Below are positions 19,288-27,618 of a stretch of DNA of 64,000 bases, piece by piece. The stretch comes from Pseudomonas marvdashtae (GTDB taxonomy: Bacteria; Pseudomonadota; Gammaproteobacteria; Pseudomonadales; Pseudomonadaceae). A model generated the notes under the pieces. That model was not told where the DNA came from. It did not search any database and worked only from the letters and a program-made list of their open reading frames with translations. Positions within the stretch are counted from its first letter, which is position 1, and every line of letters starts with the position of its first letter. A program made the position numbers and the translations under genes. Location: assembly GCF_014268655.2 (NCBI RefSeq), contig NZ_JABWQX020000001.1:3998001-4062000 (forward strand), read 5' to 3'.

Positions 19288-19566
19288 ATGCCTGGAACGC
19301 GCGCGCAGGATACCGACGCCCCGAAGACGATTTTCCGCAGTGACCGGATCTGTCGGATTAATGGCGAGTTTTACTTCAGTACCCGCGAAGGCACCCAGGA
19401 GGGCCCGTTCGAAAGCCGCGAAGCTGCGGAACAGGAAATAGCGGCTTATATCCAGCGAATGATGCAACTGGCCAAGGTCACTGAAAATCCCGTGGCGAGG
19501 GAGCTTGCTCCCGCCGGGCCGCAAAACGGCCCGGCGGTTGTCCAGCAGCACCTATCGACCAATTGA
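19288..19566 (+). CDS. DUF6316 family protein with a REPIN-encoded C-terminal tail
   Basis: Small protein of 92 residues. The body (about 1-67, TIFRSDRICRINGEFYFSTREG...) matches the short DUF6316 family of pseudomonads, function unknown. The last ~22 residues, from VARELAPAG onward, are translated from the REP doublet that starts at 19491, so the native C-terminus has been replaced or extended. The ATG at 19288 is preferred over 19276 because GGAG lies 5 bases before it. Confidence 0.75.
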   Translation: MPGTRAQDTDAPKTIFRSDRICRINGEFYFSTREGTQEGPFESREAAEQEIAAYIQRMMQLAKVTENPVARELAPAGPQNGPAVVQQHLSTN

Positions 19567-19609
19567 CGGCTGCTTCGCAGCCGAGCGGGAGCGAGCTCCC
19601 TCGCCACAA
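19491..19609. repeat. REP doublet (REPIN), copy 3, overlapping a coding region
   Basis: Left arm GTGGCGAGGGAGCTTGCTCC starts near 19492 and right arm ends ...CTCCCTCGCCAC near 19608, with one base change in the right arm (GCGAGCTCCC). It overlaps the last 75 bases of the DUF6316 gene and ends 20 bases before the thiolase stop. Confidence 0.88.
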
Positions 19610-19628
19610 GAGCCGTTGGAAGCAGCGG

Positions 19629-20813
19629 CTATCTAACCGCCTCGAACAACCCCGTCGCCCCCATCCCGCCGCCCACGCACATGGTCACGACGCCGTAGCG
19701 CAGGTTGCGCCGTTGCAGCTCACGCACCAGATGCCCGACTTGCCGCGAGCCGGTCATGCCGAACGGGTGGCCAATGGAGATTGAGCCGCCGTTGACGTTG
19801 TATTTCTCGTTGTCGATTTCCAACCGGTTACGGCTGTAGAGGCACTGGGATGCAAACGCCTCGTTGAGTTCCCACAGGTCGATGTCGCCGATCTGCAAAC
19901 CCTTGGCCTTGAGCAACTTGGGTACCGAAAATACCGGGCCGATGCCCATCTCGTCCGGCTCGCAACCGGCCACGGTAAAGCCACGGAAAAACGCCTTCGG
20001 CTTGAGGCCCAGCGCCAGGGCTTTTTCCAGGCTCATCACCAACGTCATCGAGGCGCCGTCGGACAATTGCGAAGAGTTGCCCGCAGTGACCGAGCCGTCC
20101 TCGGCGAACACCGGTTTCAAACCCGCCAGGCTTTCATAGGTGGTATCGGGGCGGTTGCAGTCATCACGATCAACCACGCCATCGAGTATTTGCACCGCTC
20201 CGGTGTTCTTGTCCTCGACTCGGTACTTCACCGTCATCGGCACGATTTCGTCACCGAACAGCCCCTGCGCCTGTGCCCTGGCCGTGCGTTGCTGGCTCTG
20301 CAAGGCGTAGCGGTCCTGCTGTTCGCGGCTGACCTGATAGCGACGCGCAACGATTTCGGCGGTCTGGCCCATGGGGAAATAAATGCCCGGCACCTGCTCC
20401 TTGAGCAATGGATTGACCAGGTTGTCGGTATTGACGCTCTTCATCGTCAGGCTGATGGATTCGACCCCACCGGCGACGATGATCTCGCTGCAGCCGGACG
20501 CAATCTGGTTGGCCGCAATCGCAATGGCCTGCAGGCCTGAGGAACAGAAACGGTTGAGGGTCATTCCGGCCGTGCCGGTGCCCAATTGTGAGAGCACCGC
20601 CACGTTACGGCCGATGTTGAAGCCCTGGGCGCCTTCGTTGGAACCGGCGCCGACGATGCAGTCCTCGACGCTGGCCGGGTCGATGCCGTTACGCGCCAGC
20701 AGCGCATTGACACAATGCGCCGCCATGTCGTCCGGGCGGGTCATGTTGAATTTGCCGCGAAAGGACTTGGCCAGACCGGTCCGTACACTGTCGACGATCA
20801 CCACTTCACGCAT
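19629..20813 (-). CDS. Acetyl-CoA C-acyltransferase (thiolase)
   Basis: Protein of 394 residues with the complete thiolase active site: acyl-accepting Cys90 in NRFCSSG, His in GGSISIGHPFG near 350, and the second Cys in CVGGGMGATG near 380. It cleaves 3-ketoacyl-CoA in fatty-acid degradation or catalyses the reverse condensation. It is followed by neither fadB nor a hydratase here, so its exact chain-length role is open. The neighbouring polyphosphate:AMP phosphotransferase gene on the same strand is a conserved neighbour in Pseudomonas. Confidence 0.92.
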   Translation of the reverse strand: MREVVIVDSVRTGLAKSFRGKFNMTRPDDMAAHCVNALLARNGIDPASVEDCIVGAGSNEGAQGFNIGRNVAVLSQLGTGTAGMTLNRFCSSGLQAIAIAANQIASGCSEIIVAGGVESISLTMKSVNTDNLVNPLLKEQVPGIYFPMGQTAEIVARRYQVSREQQDRYALQSQQRTARAQAQGLFGDEIVPMTVKYRVEDKNTGAVQILDGVVDRDDCNRPDTTYESLAGLKPVFAEDGSVTAGNSSQLSDGASMTLVMSLEKALALGLKPKAFFRGFTVAGCEPDEMGIGPVFSVPKLLKAKGLQIGDIDLWELNEAFASQCLYSRNRLEIDNEKYNVNGGSISIGHPFGMTGSRQVGHLVRELQRRNLRYGVVTMCVGGGMGATGLFEAVR

Positions 20814-20834
20814 GGCGGCACCTCATTGTTGTTA

Positions 20835-20877
20835 TCGGTTAAGAGTGGATTCGAGAATAGATCCACTGCATAACCGA
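20835..20877. repeat. Two-tier inverted repeat upstream of the thiolase gene
   Basis: Outer arms TCGGTTA (20835-20841) and TAACCGA (20871-20877) enclose inner arms AGTGGAT (20844-20850) and ATCCACT (20861-20867). The structure lies between the stop of the upstream gene (20918) and the thiolase start (20813), about 20 bases from the start codon. It could be a terminator hairpin or an operator; no T-run follows. Confidence 0.55.
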
Positions 20878-20917
20878 ACGCGACAATCATTCACCCCGCG
20901 TATGCGTGCCCATCGGG

Positions 20918-22429
20918 CTATTTCTTTTTGCGCGCCTGTTTGGCCGAGCGCTCGAACGCGGCCTCCAGCGCCTCGTTGAGGGTGCGCAAGACTTTGACCC
21001 GAGCCCAACGCTTGTCGTTGGCTTCCACCAGGGTCCACGGCGAAATTTCAGTGCTGGTGCGATCGACCATGTCGCAGACCGCCGAGCGATAGGCATCCCA
21101 CTTGTCGCGGTTGCGCCAGTCGTCCTCGGTGATCTTGAAGCGCTTGAAGGGGATTTCCTCGCGCTCCTGGAAACGCTCCAACTGCGTCTCCTTGTCGATG
21201 GCCAACCAGAACTTGACCACCACCACGCCAGCGTCGGCCAGTTGTTCCTCGAAATCGTTGATCTCACCGTAGGCCCGCAACCAATCGGCGCGGCTGCAGA
21301 AGCCCTCGACCCGCTCCACCAGCACCCGCCCGTACCACGAGCGGTCGAACATGGTGAACTTGCCCCGCGCCGGAATGTGCCGCCAAAAGCGCCACATGTA
21401 GGGGTGGGCCCTTTCTTCCTCGGTGGGCGCGGCAATCGGCACGATGCTGTACTGGCGCGGATCGAGCGCCGCCGCGACCCGGCGAATCGCGCCGCCCTTG
21501 CCCGCCGCGTCGTTGCCCTCGAACACTGCCACCAGCGCATGCCGGCGCATGCGTTTGTCGCGCAGCAAACCGGCGAACCGCGCCTGCTCGGTGATCAATT
21601 GTTCTTCGTAATCGGGTTTATCCAGGCGCAGCGTCATGTCCAGGCTGTCAATCAACGTCACCTGGCCGTCCAGCGCCGGCAGCGGCGCCACGTTGACCTT
21701 TTCCGGCTTGATCTTCGACCGGTCCAGCGCCTGGCGCAGCCCTTCGAGCAGGATGCGACCGACCGCGAGGCTGCGGTAACAAGCATCGGCGCCGGCGATC
21801 ACATGCCATGGCGCGTAATCGCGACTGGTACGGCGCAGCACTCGCTCACCGTATTTGACGAACTTGTCGTAGGTCTGTGACTGCTGCCAGTCCAATGGGC
21901 TGATGCGCCAACTGTGCAGCGGGTCGTCCTTGAGGCTTTTCAGGCGGGCCTTCATCTGTTTCTTGGACAGGTGGAACCAGAACTTGAAGATCAGCGCCCC
22001 TTCGTCGCAGAGCATTTTCTCCAGGCGTTCGGCGCCGTTGATCGCCTGGTCGAGTCGCGGGTCCTTGAACTCGCCGTGCACCCGCCCTTGCAGCATCTGG
22101 CTGTACCAATTGCCGAAGAAAATCCCCATGCGCCCCTTGGCCGGTAGCATCCGCCAGTAGCGCCAGGCCGGTGGCCGCGCCAGTTCTTCGTCAGTCTGCT
22201 GGTCGAAGGTACGCACTTCGATCAGGCGGGGGTCCATCCACTCGTTGAGCAACTTCACCGTCTCGCCCTTGCCCGCGCCTTCGATGCCGTTGATCAGGAC
22301 GATGACCGGAAAGCGGCCCTGTTGGTGCAGTTCGAACTGCGCTTCGAGCAGCGCCTCGCGCAGCGCCGGCTCTTCGGCCTCAAAGGTTTCTTTATCAACG
22401 ACGTGACCGATTTCAGCGGACTCGAACAT
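20918..22429 (-). CDS. pap: Polyphosphate:AMP phosphotransferase (double PPK2 domain)
   Basis: Protein of 503 residues built of two PPK2 domains, the class II architecture that phosphorylates AMP to ADP with polyphosphate. Each half has a P-loop: INGIEGAGKG at about 46-55 and FEGNDAAGKG near 300. The second half has the lid and DRSWYGRVLVERVEGF segment typical of the active domain, and the first half the FFGNWYSQ equivalent. The size agrees with the characterised Pseudomonas enzyme of about 496 residues. The C-terminus is Lys-rich (QARKKK). Confidence 0.93.
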   Translation of the reverse strand: MFESAEIGHVVDKETFEAEEPALREALLEAQFELHQQGRFPVIVLINGIEGAGKGETVKLLNEWMDPRLIEVRTFDQQTDEELARPPAWRYWRMLPAKGRMGIFFGNWYSQMLQGRVHGEFKDPRLDQAINGAERLEKMLCDEGALIFKFWFHLSKKQMKARLKSLKDDPLHSWRISPLDWQQSQTYDKFVKYGERVLRRTSRDYAPWHVIAGADACYRSLAVGRILLEGLRQALDRSKIKPEKVNVAPLPALDGQVTLIDSLDMTLRLDKPDYEEQLITEQARFAGLLRDKRMRRHALVAVFEGNDAAGKGGAIRRVAAALDPRQYSIVPIAAPTEEERAHPYMWRFWRHIPARGKFTMFDRSWYGRVLVERVEGFCSRADWLRAYGEINDFEEQLADAGVVVVKFWLAIDKETQLERFQEREEIPFKRFKITEDDWRNRDKWDAYRSAVCDMVDRTSTEISPWTLVEANDKRWARVKVLRTLNEALEAAFERSAKQARKKK

Positions 22430-22571
22430 GGGCAGCTCCTTCCAGGAATGGGGGCAAGACTAGCGGATTGGATACGTACCTGCGCTGCAGATTCCTTCCA
22501 GACAGCGATCGACACGCAGATGACGCGATCCGATCGGCTAGAATGGCGCCTTCGTTTTCACCGAGCCTGTC

Positions 22572-24554
22572 ATGACGCCTATCCAGCACCACGCACAACT
22601 CGACTGGGACAATCAGGGGCTCCCCCGTTCCCGGGTCTTCGACGACGTGTATTTCTCCGACCGGTCGGGCCTGGAAGAAACCCGCTACGTGTTCCTTGCG
22701 CAGAACAACCTGGCCGAGCGCTTTACCGCGCTGCCAGAAGACGGGCGACTGGTGATTGGCGAAACAGGATTCGGCACTGGGCTGAATTTTCTTTGTGCCT
22801 GGCAGCTGTTCGAACAATGCGCACCGGCCGGGGCGCGGCTGCATTTTGTCAGCGTCGAGAAATTCCCCTTGAGGCCCGAGGACCTGCGTCGGGCCCTGGC
22901 TTTATGGCCAGAGCTCAAGCGCCAGGCTGACCAGTTGCTTGGGCAGTACGTCGCGATTCACCAGGGTTTCCAACGCATGACCCTGGCGAACGGTCGGGTG
23001 ACGCTGACCTTGTTGGTTGGCGATGCCCTGGAACAACTGCCGCAACTGGACGGGCCAATCGATGCCTGGTTCCTCGACGGTTTCGCGCCAGCGAAAAACC
23101 CCGAGATGTGGACCGCCGAGCTGTTCGCCGAACTGGCGCGGCTGGCGGCACCCGGAGCGACCCTCAGCACCTTTACAAGCACCGGTTGGGTACGGCGCCG
23201 GCTGAACGCGGCGGGCTTCAAGATGAAGCGCACGCCGGGCATCGGTCATAAATGGGAGATTCTTCGCGGCGTGTTCCTCGGTTGGCCGGAGCAAGTACCG
23301 GCGCCAGCGCTGGCCAAACCCTGGTACGCCCGCCCCGCTCCCCATGCCGGCGAGCGCCGGGCCTTGGTGATTGGCGGCGGCCTGGCCGGTTGCGCCAGCG
23401 CGGCGAGTCTCGCGGCCCGTGGCTGGCAGGTGACCTTGCTGGAACGCCACGCCGGGTTGGCCGAGGAAGCGTCCGGCAATCCCCAGGGCGTGTTGTACCT
23501 CAAGCTGTCGGCCCACGGCACGGCGTTGTCGCAGATGATCCTCAGCGGTTTCGGCTACACCCGTCGCTTGCTGGAACACTTGCAGCGAGGCGTTGACTGG
23601 GACAGTTGCGGCGTCCTGCAATTGGCCTTCAACGACAAGGAAGCCGAGCGCCAGGCGCAACTGGCCGACGCGTTCCCAACCGACCTGCTGAAGATCCTCG
23701 ATCGCACCGAGGCGCAGGCGCAGTCCGGTATCGGCCTGGCCTGTGGCGGCCTGTTTTATCCCGAGGGCGGCTGGGTTCATCCGCCAGCCTTGTGTCGCTG
23801 GCAAGCCGCGGACTCGGCGATTGCCTTGCTTGCACACCATGAGGTACTGGAACTGCGGCGTGTCGACGACCAGTGGCAGGCCTGGGATGGGCAACGTTGC
23901 GTCGCCAGCGCCCCGGTGGTAATCCTCGCCAGCGCCGCCGAAATCAAACGCTTCGCACCGGCCGCCGAACTGCCCCTCAAGCGCATTCGCGGACAAATCA
24001 CCCGCCTGCCCCAAACCACCCGCAGTCAAAGCCTGGCGACGGTGGTCTGCGCCGAAGGTTACGTGGCCCCGCCGCGCATGGGCGAGCATACCCTGGGCGC
24101 CAGCTTCGACTTCAAGAATGACGACCTGATCCCCACCGCCGCCGAGCACGCCGGCAATCTGCAAATGCTCGAAGAGATCTCCCTCGACCTGATGGATCGC
24201 CTGGACGCCAGCGCCTTGGATCCTGAACACCTCGAAGGCCGTGCGGCGTTTCGCTGCACCAGTCCGGACTACCTGCCGATTGTCGGGCCGCTGGCCGATC
24301 TCGGGGCGTTCACCGAAACGTATTGCGCCCTGGCCAAGGATGCCCGCCAAGTGCCGGACCATCCATGCCCTTGGCTCGATGGCCTGTACGTCAACAGCGG
24401 CCACGGCTCACGGGGCTTGGTCAGCGCACCGCTGTCGGGCGAACTGATCGCCGCCTGGCTGGACAACGAACCGCTGCCACTGCCACGAAGCGTGGCCGAA
24501 GCCTGCCATCCGAACCGATTTGCGCTACGGGCGTTGATTCGGGGCAAGGCCTGA
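22572..24554 (+). CDS. mnmC: Bifunctional tRNA mnm5s2U34 biosynthesis protein MnmC
   Basis: Protein of 660 residues completing the mnm5(s2)U34 wobble modification. The N-terminal half (about 1-245) is the SAM-dependent methyltransferase, with GETGFGTGLNF near 63-73 and the DAWFLDGFAPAKNPEMW block near 175. The C-terminal half (about 260-655) is the FAD oxidase that removes the carboxymethyl group, with dinucleotide motif VIGGGLAGC near 262. Divergent from the phosphotransferase gene with a 142-base shared promoter region. It is the last intact chromosomal gene before the prophage. Confidence 0.95.
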   Translation: MTPIQHHAQLDWDNQGLPRSRVFDDVYFSDRSGLEETRYVFLAQNNLAERFTALPEDGRLVIGETGFGTGLNFLCAWQLFEQCAPAGARLHFVSVEKFPLRPEDLRRALALWPELKRQADQLLGQYVAIHQGFQRMTLANGRVTLTLLVGDALEQLPQLDGPIDAWFLDGFAPAKNPEMWTAELFAELARLAAPGATLSTFTSTGWVRRRLNAAGFKMKRTPGIGHKWEILRGVFLGWPEQVPAPALAKPWYARPAPHAGERRALVIGGGLAGCASAASLAARGWQVTLLERHAGLAEEASGNPQGVLYLKLSAHGTALSQMILSGFGYTRRLLEHLQRGVDWDSCGVLQLAFNDKEAERQAQLADAFPTDLLKILDRTEAQAQSGIGLACGGLFYPEGGWVHPPALCRWQAADSAIALLAHHEVLELRRVDDQWQAWDGQRCVASAPVVILASAAEIKRFAPAAELPLKRIRGQITRLPQTTRSQSLATVVCAEGYVAPPRMGEHTLGASFDFKNDDLIPTAAEHAGNLQMLEEISLDLMDRLDASALDPEHLEGRAAFRCTSPDYLPIVGPLADLGAFTETYCALAKDARQVPDHPCPWLDGLYVNSGHGSRGLVSAPLSGELIAAWLDNEPLPLPRSVAEACHPNRFALRALIRGKA

Positions 24555-24691
24555 CACAACCCCGCCCCATCCGTCGGCTTATAACGCATCGATATAAAAC
24601 TCACAGCAATCCCACCGGTCAGTTTCAGAGTACCCGCCCTTCTGGCGTGTACGGCTTGACCCCTCCCCAACGGAAAAACCGGTAAGGACTT

Positions 24692-24718
24692 ATGTGCGGA
24701 TTAGCTGGAGTATTCTGA
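24692..24718 (+). pseudogene. Remnant start of a class II glutamine amidotransferase / asparagine-synthase-like gene, cut by the prophage
   Basis: TAAGGA followed by ATG and eight codons reads MCGLAGVF and then meets TGA. MCG(L/I)AG is the hallmark N-terminus of class II glutamine amidotransferases, where Cys2 becomes the N-terminal nucleophile; Pseudomonas N-acetylglutaminylglutamine amidotransferase starts MCGLAGELRF. The remainder should lie beyond the right end of the prophage, outside this window. An origin by chance cannot be fully excluded for so short a match. Confidence 0.5.
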
Positions 24719-24800
24719 AGGCGCTAGACAAGGGGTTTCAGCGCCTTCTGAGGCCCCGCAGAGTCCCTCAAGGGAACATCAGTTGGTACAGAAACTGGTA
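24717..24800. other. Putative left attachment-site arm (attL)
   Basis: GAAGGCGCT (24717-24725) and AGCGCCTTC (24740-24748) form a perfect 9-bp inverted repeat, starting exactly where the amidotransferase reading frame is lost. Further in, TGGTAC occurs twice 11 bases apart (about 24784 and 24795). Such paired motifs next to a crossover core are what tyrosine integrases bind. The integrase gene itself is not in the window. Confidence 0.45.
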
Positions 24801-24894
24801 CGAGATCGAATCCCCTCCTCCGGCGTCCTGCCGACCGAACACAATCCAATCATTCAACGTGTCTCCACCAAATGCATTCCGAGCTGTTGACCTA

Positions 24895-25788
24895 TCAAAT
24901 CGAAGACAGCACGAAGGCAAGTAACTGCTCATAGCGAACGCCCGGACCCTGCGCCGTCTTCTCAACTATCGAGTAGTCATCCGCATTCAGGCCCTGCGCG
25001 GCGAACGCCGAACGGATGTCAGCAAGTGGAATGCCCAGCCCGATCTTGCCAGTGGTCTTGCTGCGCGAAGCCTTGATCATGCCCTTGAGCTGCTTGGCTA
25101 CAAAGCGTTCCGCCTCGGAAAGGTCGCGTGGTGCATCAACTTGCCGCTGATCCTCGAGCATGACCGGGCCATTACCAACGCCAAACACCATATTAGATCG
25201 GTGATAGCTCGGGGCTGCACCAGACGAATAGATCGAATGGCCGGTCGATTGAGCCAGGGTGATCGCTGAATTGTTGCTTCCTGCACGCAGGTCTCGAATG
25301 TATAGGCCAATGTTTTGACCGACCTTCCCGCCATTGGTTATCTGGATATCGGCAATATCCACTGCTGCGCGGAACCGTACCTCTCCTGTTCCGGCGTGCA
25401 CGGTCCTGGATAGGAATCCGGCCATATTTAGAAGGGCATTGCTACCGCTGTACTTGGCGCGATCCTGAAAAGTGAAGAGGTGGTTTTGCTGATTATTCCC
25501 GCGCAACTCGACGGTGGAGTCGAAAGAGCCGTAACCGCCATAGTCCGTCACCTCGTCAATGACGGTTTTATCTGAATATCCGTGGTTGTCAGTAAGCCCG
25601 CGAACCATTCGTGAAACTATGAAAGCGTCTCGAATAGCTGGTGCCGTTACCAGAATTTCGCCTACTTGAAGGCGCGTTAACGCAGTGGAATCTGCCGCGA
25701 ATGATGGCGTTGAAAAAAGCATACCAGCCGCGACAAATACTAATGAACTAAAGGCGTGATAAATATAACGATGAAACGAGCTAATCAT
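24895..25788 (-). CDS. Exported protein with a C-terminal tail-fibre chaperone-like domain
   Basis: Protein of 297 residues from the ATG at 25788 (GGA 8 bases before it). A signal peptide is clear (about 1-27: MISSFHRYIYHAFSSLVFVA then PSFAAD). The middle resembles phage fibre beta-structure (IYSSGAAPSYHRSNMVFGVG). The last ~85 residues (LSEAERFVAKQLKGMIKA ... GVRYEQLLAFVLSSI) resemble the C-terminal domain found on tail fibres of many phages, related to the S74-type intramolecular chaperone. No SDxRxK cleavage motif is seen. A signal peptide on such a protein is unexpected. It is separated from the late operon by a terminator, so it may be a separately expressed lysogeny gene. Function unknown. 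Confidence 0.6.
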   Translation of the reverse strand: MISSFHRYIYHAFSSLVFVAAGMLFSTPSFAADSTALTRLQVGEILVTAPAIRDAFIVSRMVRGLTDNHGYSDKTVIDEVTDYGGYGSFDSTVELRGNNQQNHLFTFQDRAKYSGSNALLNMAGFLSRTVHAGTGEVRFRAAVDIADIQITNGGKVGQNIGLYIRDLRAGSNNSAITLAQSTGHSIYSSGAAPSYHRSNMVFGVGNGPVMLEDQRQVDAPRDLSEAERFVAKQLKGMIKASRSKTTGKIGLGIPLADIRSAFAAQGLNADDYSIVEKTAQGPGVRYEQLLAFVLSSI

Positions 25789-25992
25789 ATTATTTTCCAT
25801 CTGAAAGGCTATACGCCAATGATACATACTTAACCCGATGGCGCCCATGGCCAGGCTGTCCCTAGCGCCAAAAAGCACTGGTTACTCATCGACACCAACA
25901 TGGAGTTGCGCGGGGTCGCCTTTTTTATCAGCGACAAGCGATGGAGTGCAGCGGTGTCACCGGATTCGCTACACATACCAACCATAGAATAG

Positions 25993-26024
25993 AAAAGCCG
26001 GGTAGCCTCCCCCGGCTATTTTTT
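25993..26024. terminator. Bidirectional Rho-independent terminator ending the late operon
   Basis: AGCCGGG (25996-26002) pairs with CCCGGCT (26011-26017). A T-run follows on the plus strand (26019-26024) and TTTTCT follows on the minus strand. It ends the minus-strand late operon just after the 54-residue ORF and isolates the exported-protein gene at 24895-25788. Confidence 0.85.
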
Positions 26025-26041
26025 GCCAAATATCACGTAGA

Positions 26042-26206
26042 TTACTGAGATTCATCCTCTGCATTCGGATCAAATTCGGCATATCCGTCAGGATGAATTT
26101 CATCGGCGTCCAGCACAATAACCGAATCGCCCAAGCGGTATGCTCTCTGCTCGATCTCCGCTCGACTCCCGGTCATAACGTTCACTTCAACTCTGAACAA
26201 TTTCAT
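26042..26206 (-). CDS. Small acidic phage protein, unknown function
   Basis: 54-residue ORF starting 2 bases after the fibre gene stop, beginning MKLFRVEVNVMTGSRAEIEQ and ending EDESQ. It is acidic, has no membrane segment, and is the last gene of the late operon before the terminator. Position directly after the receptor-binding fibre would suit a fibre assembly factor, but there is no sequence evidence for this. Confidence 0.6.
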   Translation of the reverse strand: MKLFRVEVNVMTGSRAEIEQRAYRLGDSVIVLDADEIHPDGYAEFDPNAEDESQ

Positions 26207-26208
26207 TC

Positions 26209-27618
26209 TCAAAGCTCCCAATTGATGCTGGCTGTACCGCCATCGAATGTATCCGTGCCGCCGGCCGTCGTAATGCGAATTCGATCCAGGGTTCCGGATA
26301 ACGCTTTGGCTCCGCTGAAAATGAACCCGCGCCCCGTGTTAGAAAGCGCAGCGGTGCCGCTTATCGTCCATGTATTCGCCGAAATCCTTGTGAAGATTAT
26401 TGAGCCGTGCATGACCGATGTTGCGGCAGTAGCGTTGTCACAGGTGATTCCAGTTGTATATTGAACAACCCCGGGCAGCGTACTGTGCTGCGTGATCGTC
26501 GTGACCCCAACATACCCAGCCGAATCTACGGAGCCGGCCCCAAGCTGAAACGTGACAGTGTTTGTTCCGCTCGTTGAAAGGCTGCTGAAGTTGATAGACA
26601 TCCTGTTTACGCCAGAAGGAATACCAGTGAAATCAATTGCAGTCCCCGATGTTGTGTTCTGCACGGCGCTCATGAAGAGGCGGTTCTTTTGATCGAAGAT
26701 CGCCTGCCCGCCTTGCCCTTGGACTTTTGTCGGGGTCGCCGACCAAGTGCCGGCAGCCGCCTGCGTGGACTGGACCATGCCAACTACTCGATAGGGGACG
26801 CCCACGCGCGCGTTCTGCGAATAGAACGTAGTGGCCGATGTTGCTCCGGCAGAGATCGCCGTGGTGTTGATCAGCGCAGTTTCATCCAGCGTAACGCCGC
26901 CCGCCTGATTGATAACAGCCAATTCGACCGCGCCACCGTTGTCGATCGCCACGATTACAATCGTACTCAGAACGCCGCTCACTGTCCCCAGTGTTGCGCC
27001 AGCAGGCACGATAAGCGACGTGTTGGCGGTCAGAGTCCTGCTATTCACTGCGCCGTTTGATCCGGTTGGAGATCTGAAATCAACCGTTGTAGGAGTCAGC
27101 GTGACAGTCAGCGCATTACCAGACACAGAGCCTAGGATTGAGCGGACTTGCGACAGCGGAGTGCCCGGCTTGCGCTGCAATTCAAGCCAGTCGGCTGTCT
27201 CATCATAAATAACTGTGATCCGACCAAAGATATCGCCTGCAGCCGGGTCGGTTCCGTCACGGTACTTTATGTTTTTGACACCGAGCCCTTGAAAATTTGC
27301 TGTTGATGCCCCGGTGTTGACATTCCCAGTGGTAAACCCGAGAACGATTCCGTTCATATACGAGTTTGGCTGGTTAGTATTGGCCTGCGGAACAAGGATG
27401 TAGGCGTTCGCCGCTGAGCCGCCAGCCGTGTCATCCACGTAGAAATATGTGCTGTCGGCCACCTGCCCCTCTGACGCCAGGGTAAAGCCGCCTGGCGTAA
27501 CCCCGTCATGCACCACTAGGGTGTTCTTGTCAGTGTCCACGGTAACTTCGCGCTGGGCGCCGGTGAACAACAGATTTTCGGCGGTGGTCCCGCCGCGCAG
27601 TTGCATTTGAGTGGACAT
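26209..27618 (-). CDS. Phage tail fibre with Mtd-type N-terminal domain
   Basis: Protein of 469 residues. The N-terminus (about 1-50, MSTQMQLRGGTTAENLLFTG ... EVTVDTDKNTLVVHDG) matches the N-terminal domain of phage major tropism determinants (Mtd_N) and related fibres. The rest is Gly/Thr/Asn-rich beta-structure, and the C-terminus (LDRIRITTAGGTDTFDGGTASI) has the look of a beta-sandwich receptor-binding domain. It should recognise the host surface. It overlaps the stop of the adaptor gene by one base. No reverse transcriptase or template repeat is near, so no sign of directed diversification. Confidence 0.8.
   Translation of the reverse strand: MSTQMQLRGGTTAENLLFTGAQREVTVDTDKNTLVVHDGVTPGGFTLASEGQVADSTYFYVDDTAGGSAANAYILVPQANTNQPNSYMNGIVLGFTTGNVNTGASTANFQGLGVKNIKYRDGTDPAAGDIFGRITVIYDETADWLELQRKPGTPLSQVRSILGSVSGNALTVTLTPTTVDFRSPTGSNGAVNSRTLTANTSLIVPAGATLGTVSGVLSTIVIVAIDNGGAVELAVINQAGGVTLDETALINTTAISAGATSATTFYSQNARVGVPYRVVGMVQSTQAAAGTWSATPTKVQGQGGQAIFDQKNRLFMSAVQNTTSGTAIDFTGIPSGVNRMSINFSSLSTSGTNTVTFQLGAGSVDSAGYVGVTTITQHSTLPGVVQYTTGITCDNATAATSVMHGSIIFTRISANTWTISGTAALSNTGRGFIFSGAKALSGTLDRIRITTAGGTDTFDGGTASINWEL

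Larger units (their letters stand above)
24555..24894. other. Chromosome-prophage junction region
   Basis: These 340 bases hold no full-length gene. The first ~135 bases look like the leader of a chromosomal gene that begins with the eight-codon remnant at 24692. From about 24715 onward the sequence is interpreted as phage attachment-arm DNA with an inverted repeat and a repeated TGGTAC hexamer. No tRNA gene could be folded here. Confidence 0.55.

Noticed and set aside
24780..24830. A tRNA 3' end at the junction (GATCGAATCCCCTCC resembles a T-arm)
   Set aside because: No acceptor stem, anticodon arm or CCA end can be formed; the resemblance is limited to about 12 bases.
26209..27618. Possible diversity-generating retroelement because the fibre has an Mtd-like N-terminus
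   Set aside because: No reverse transcriptase, accessory Avd gene or template/variable repeat is visible nearby; the 54-residue ORF downstream is not Avd-like.
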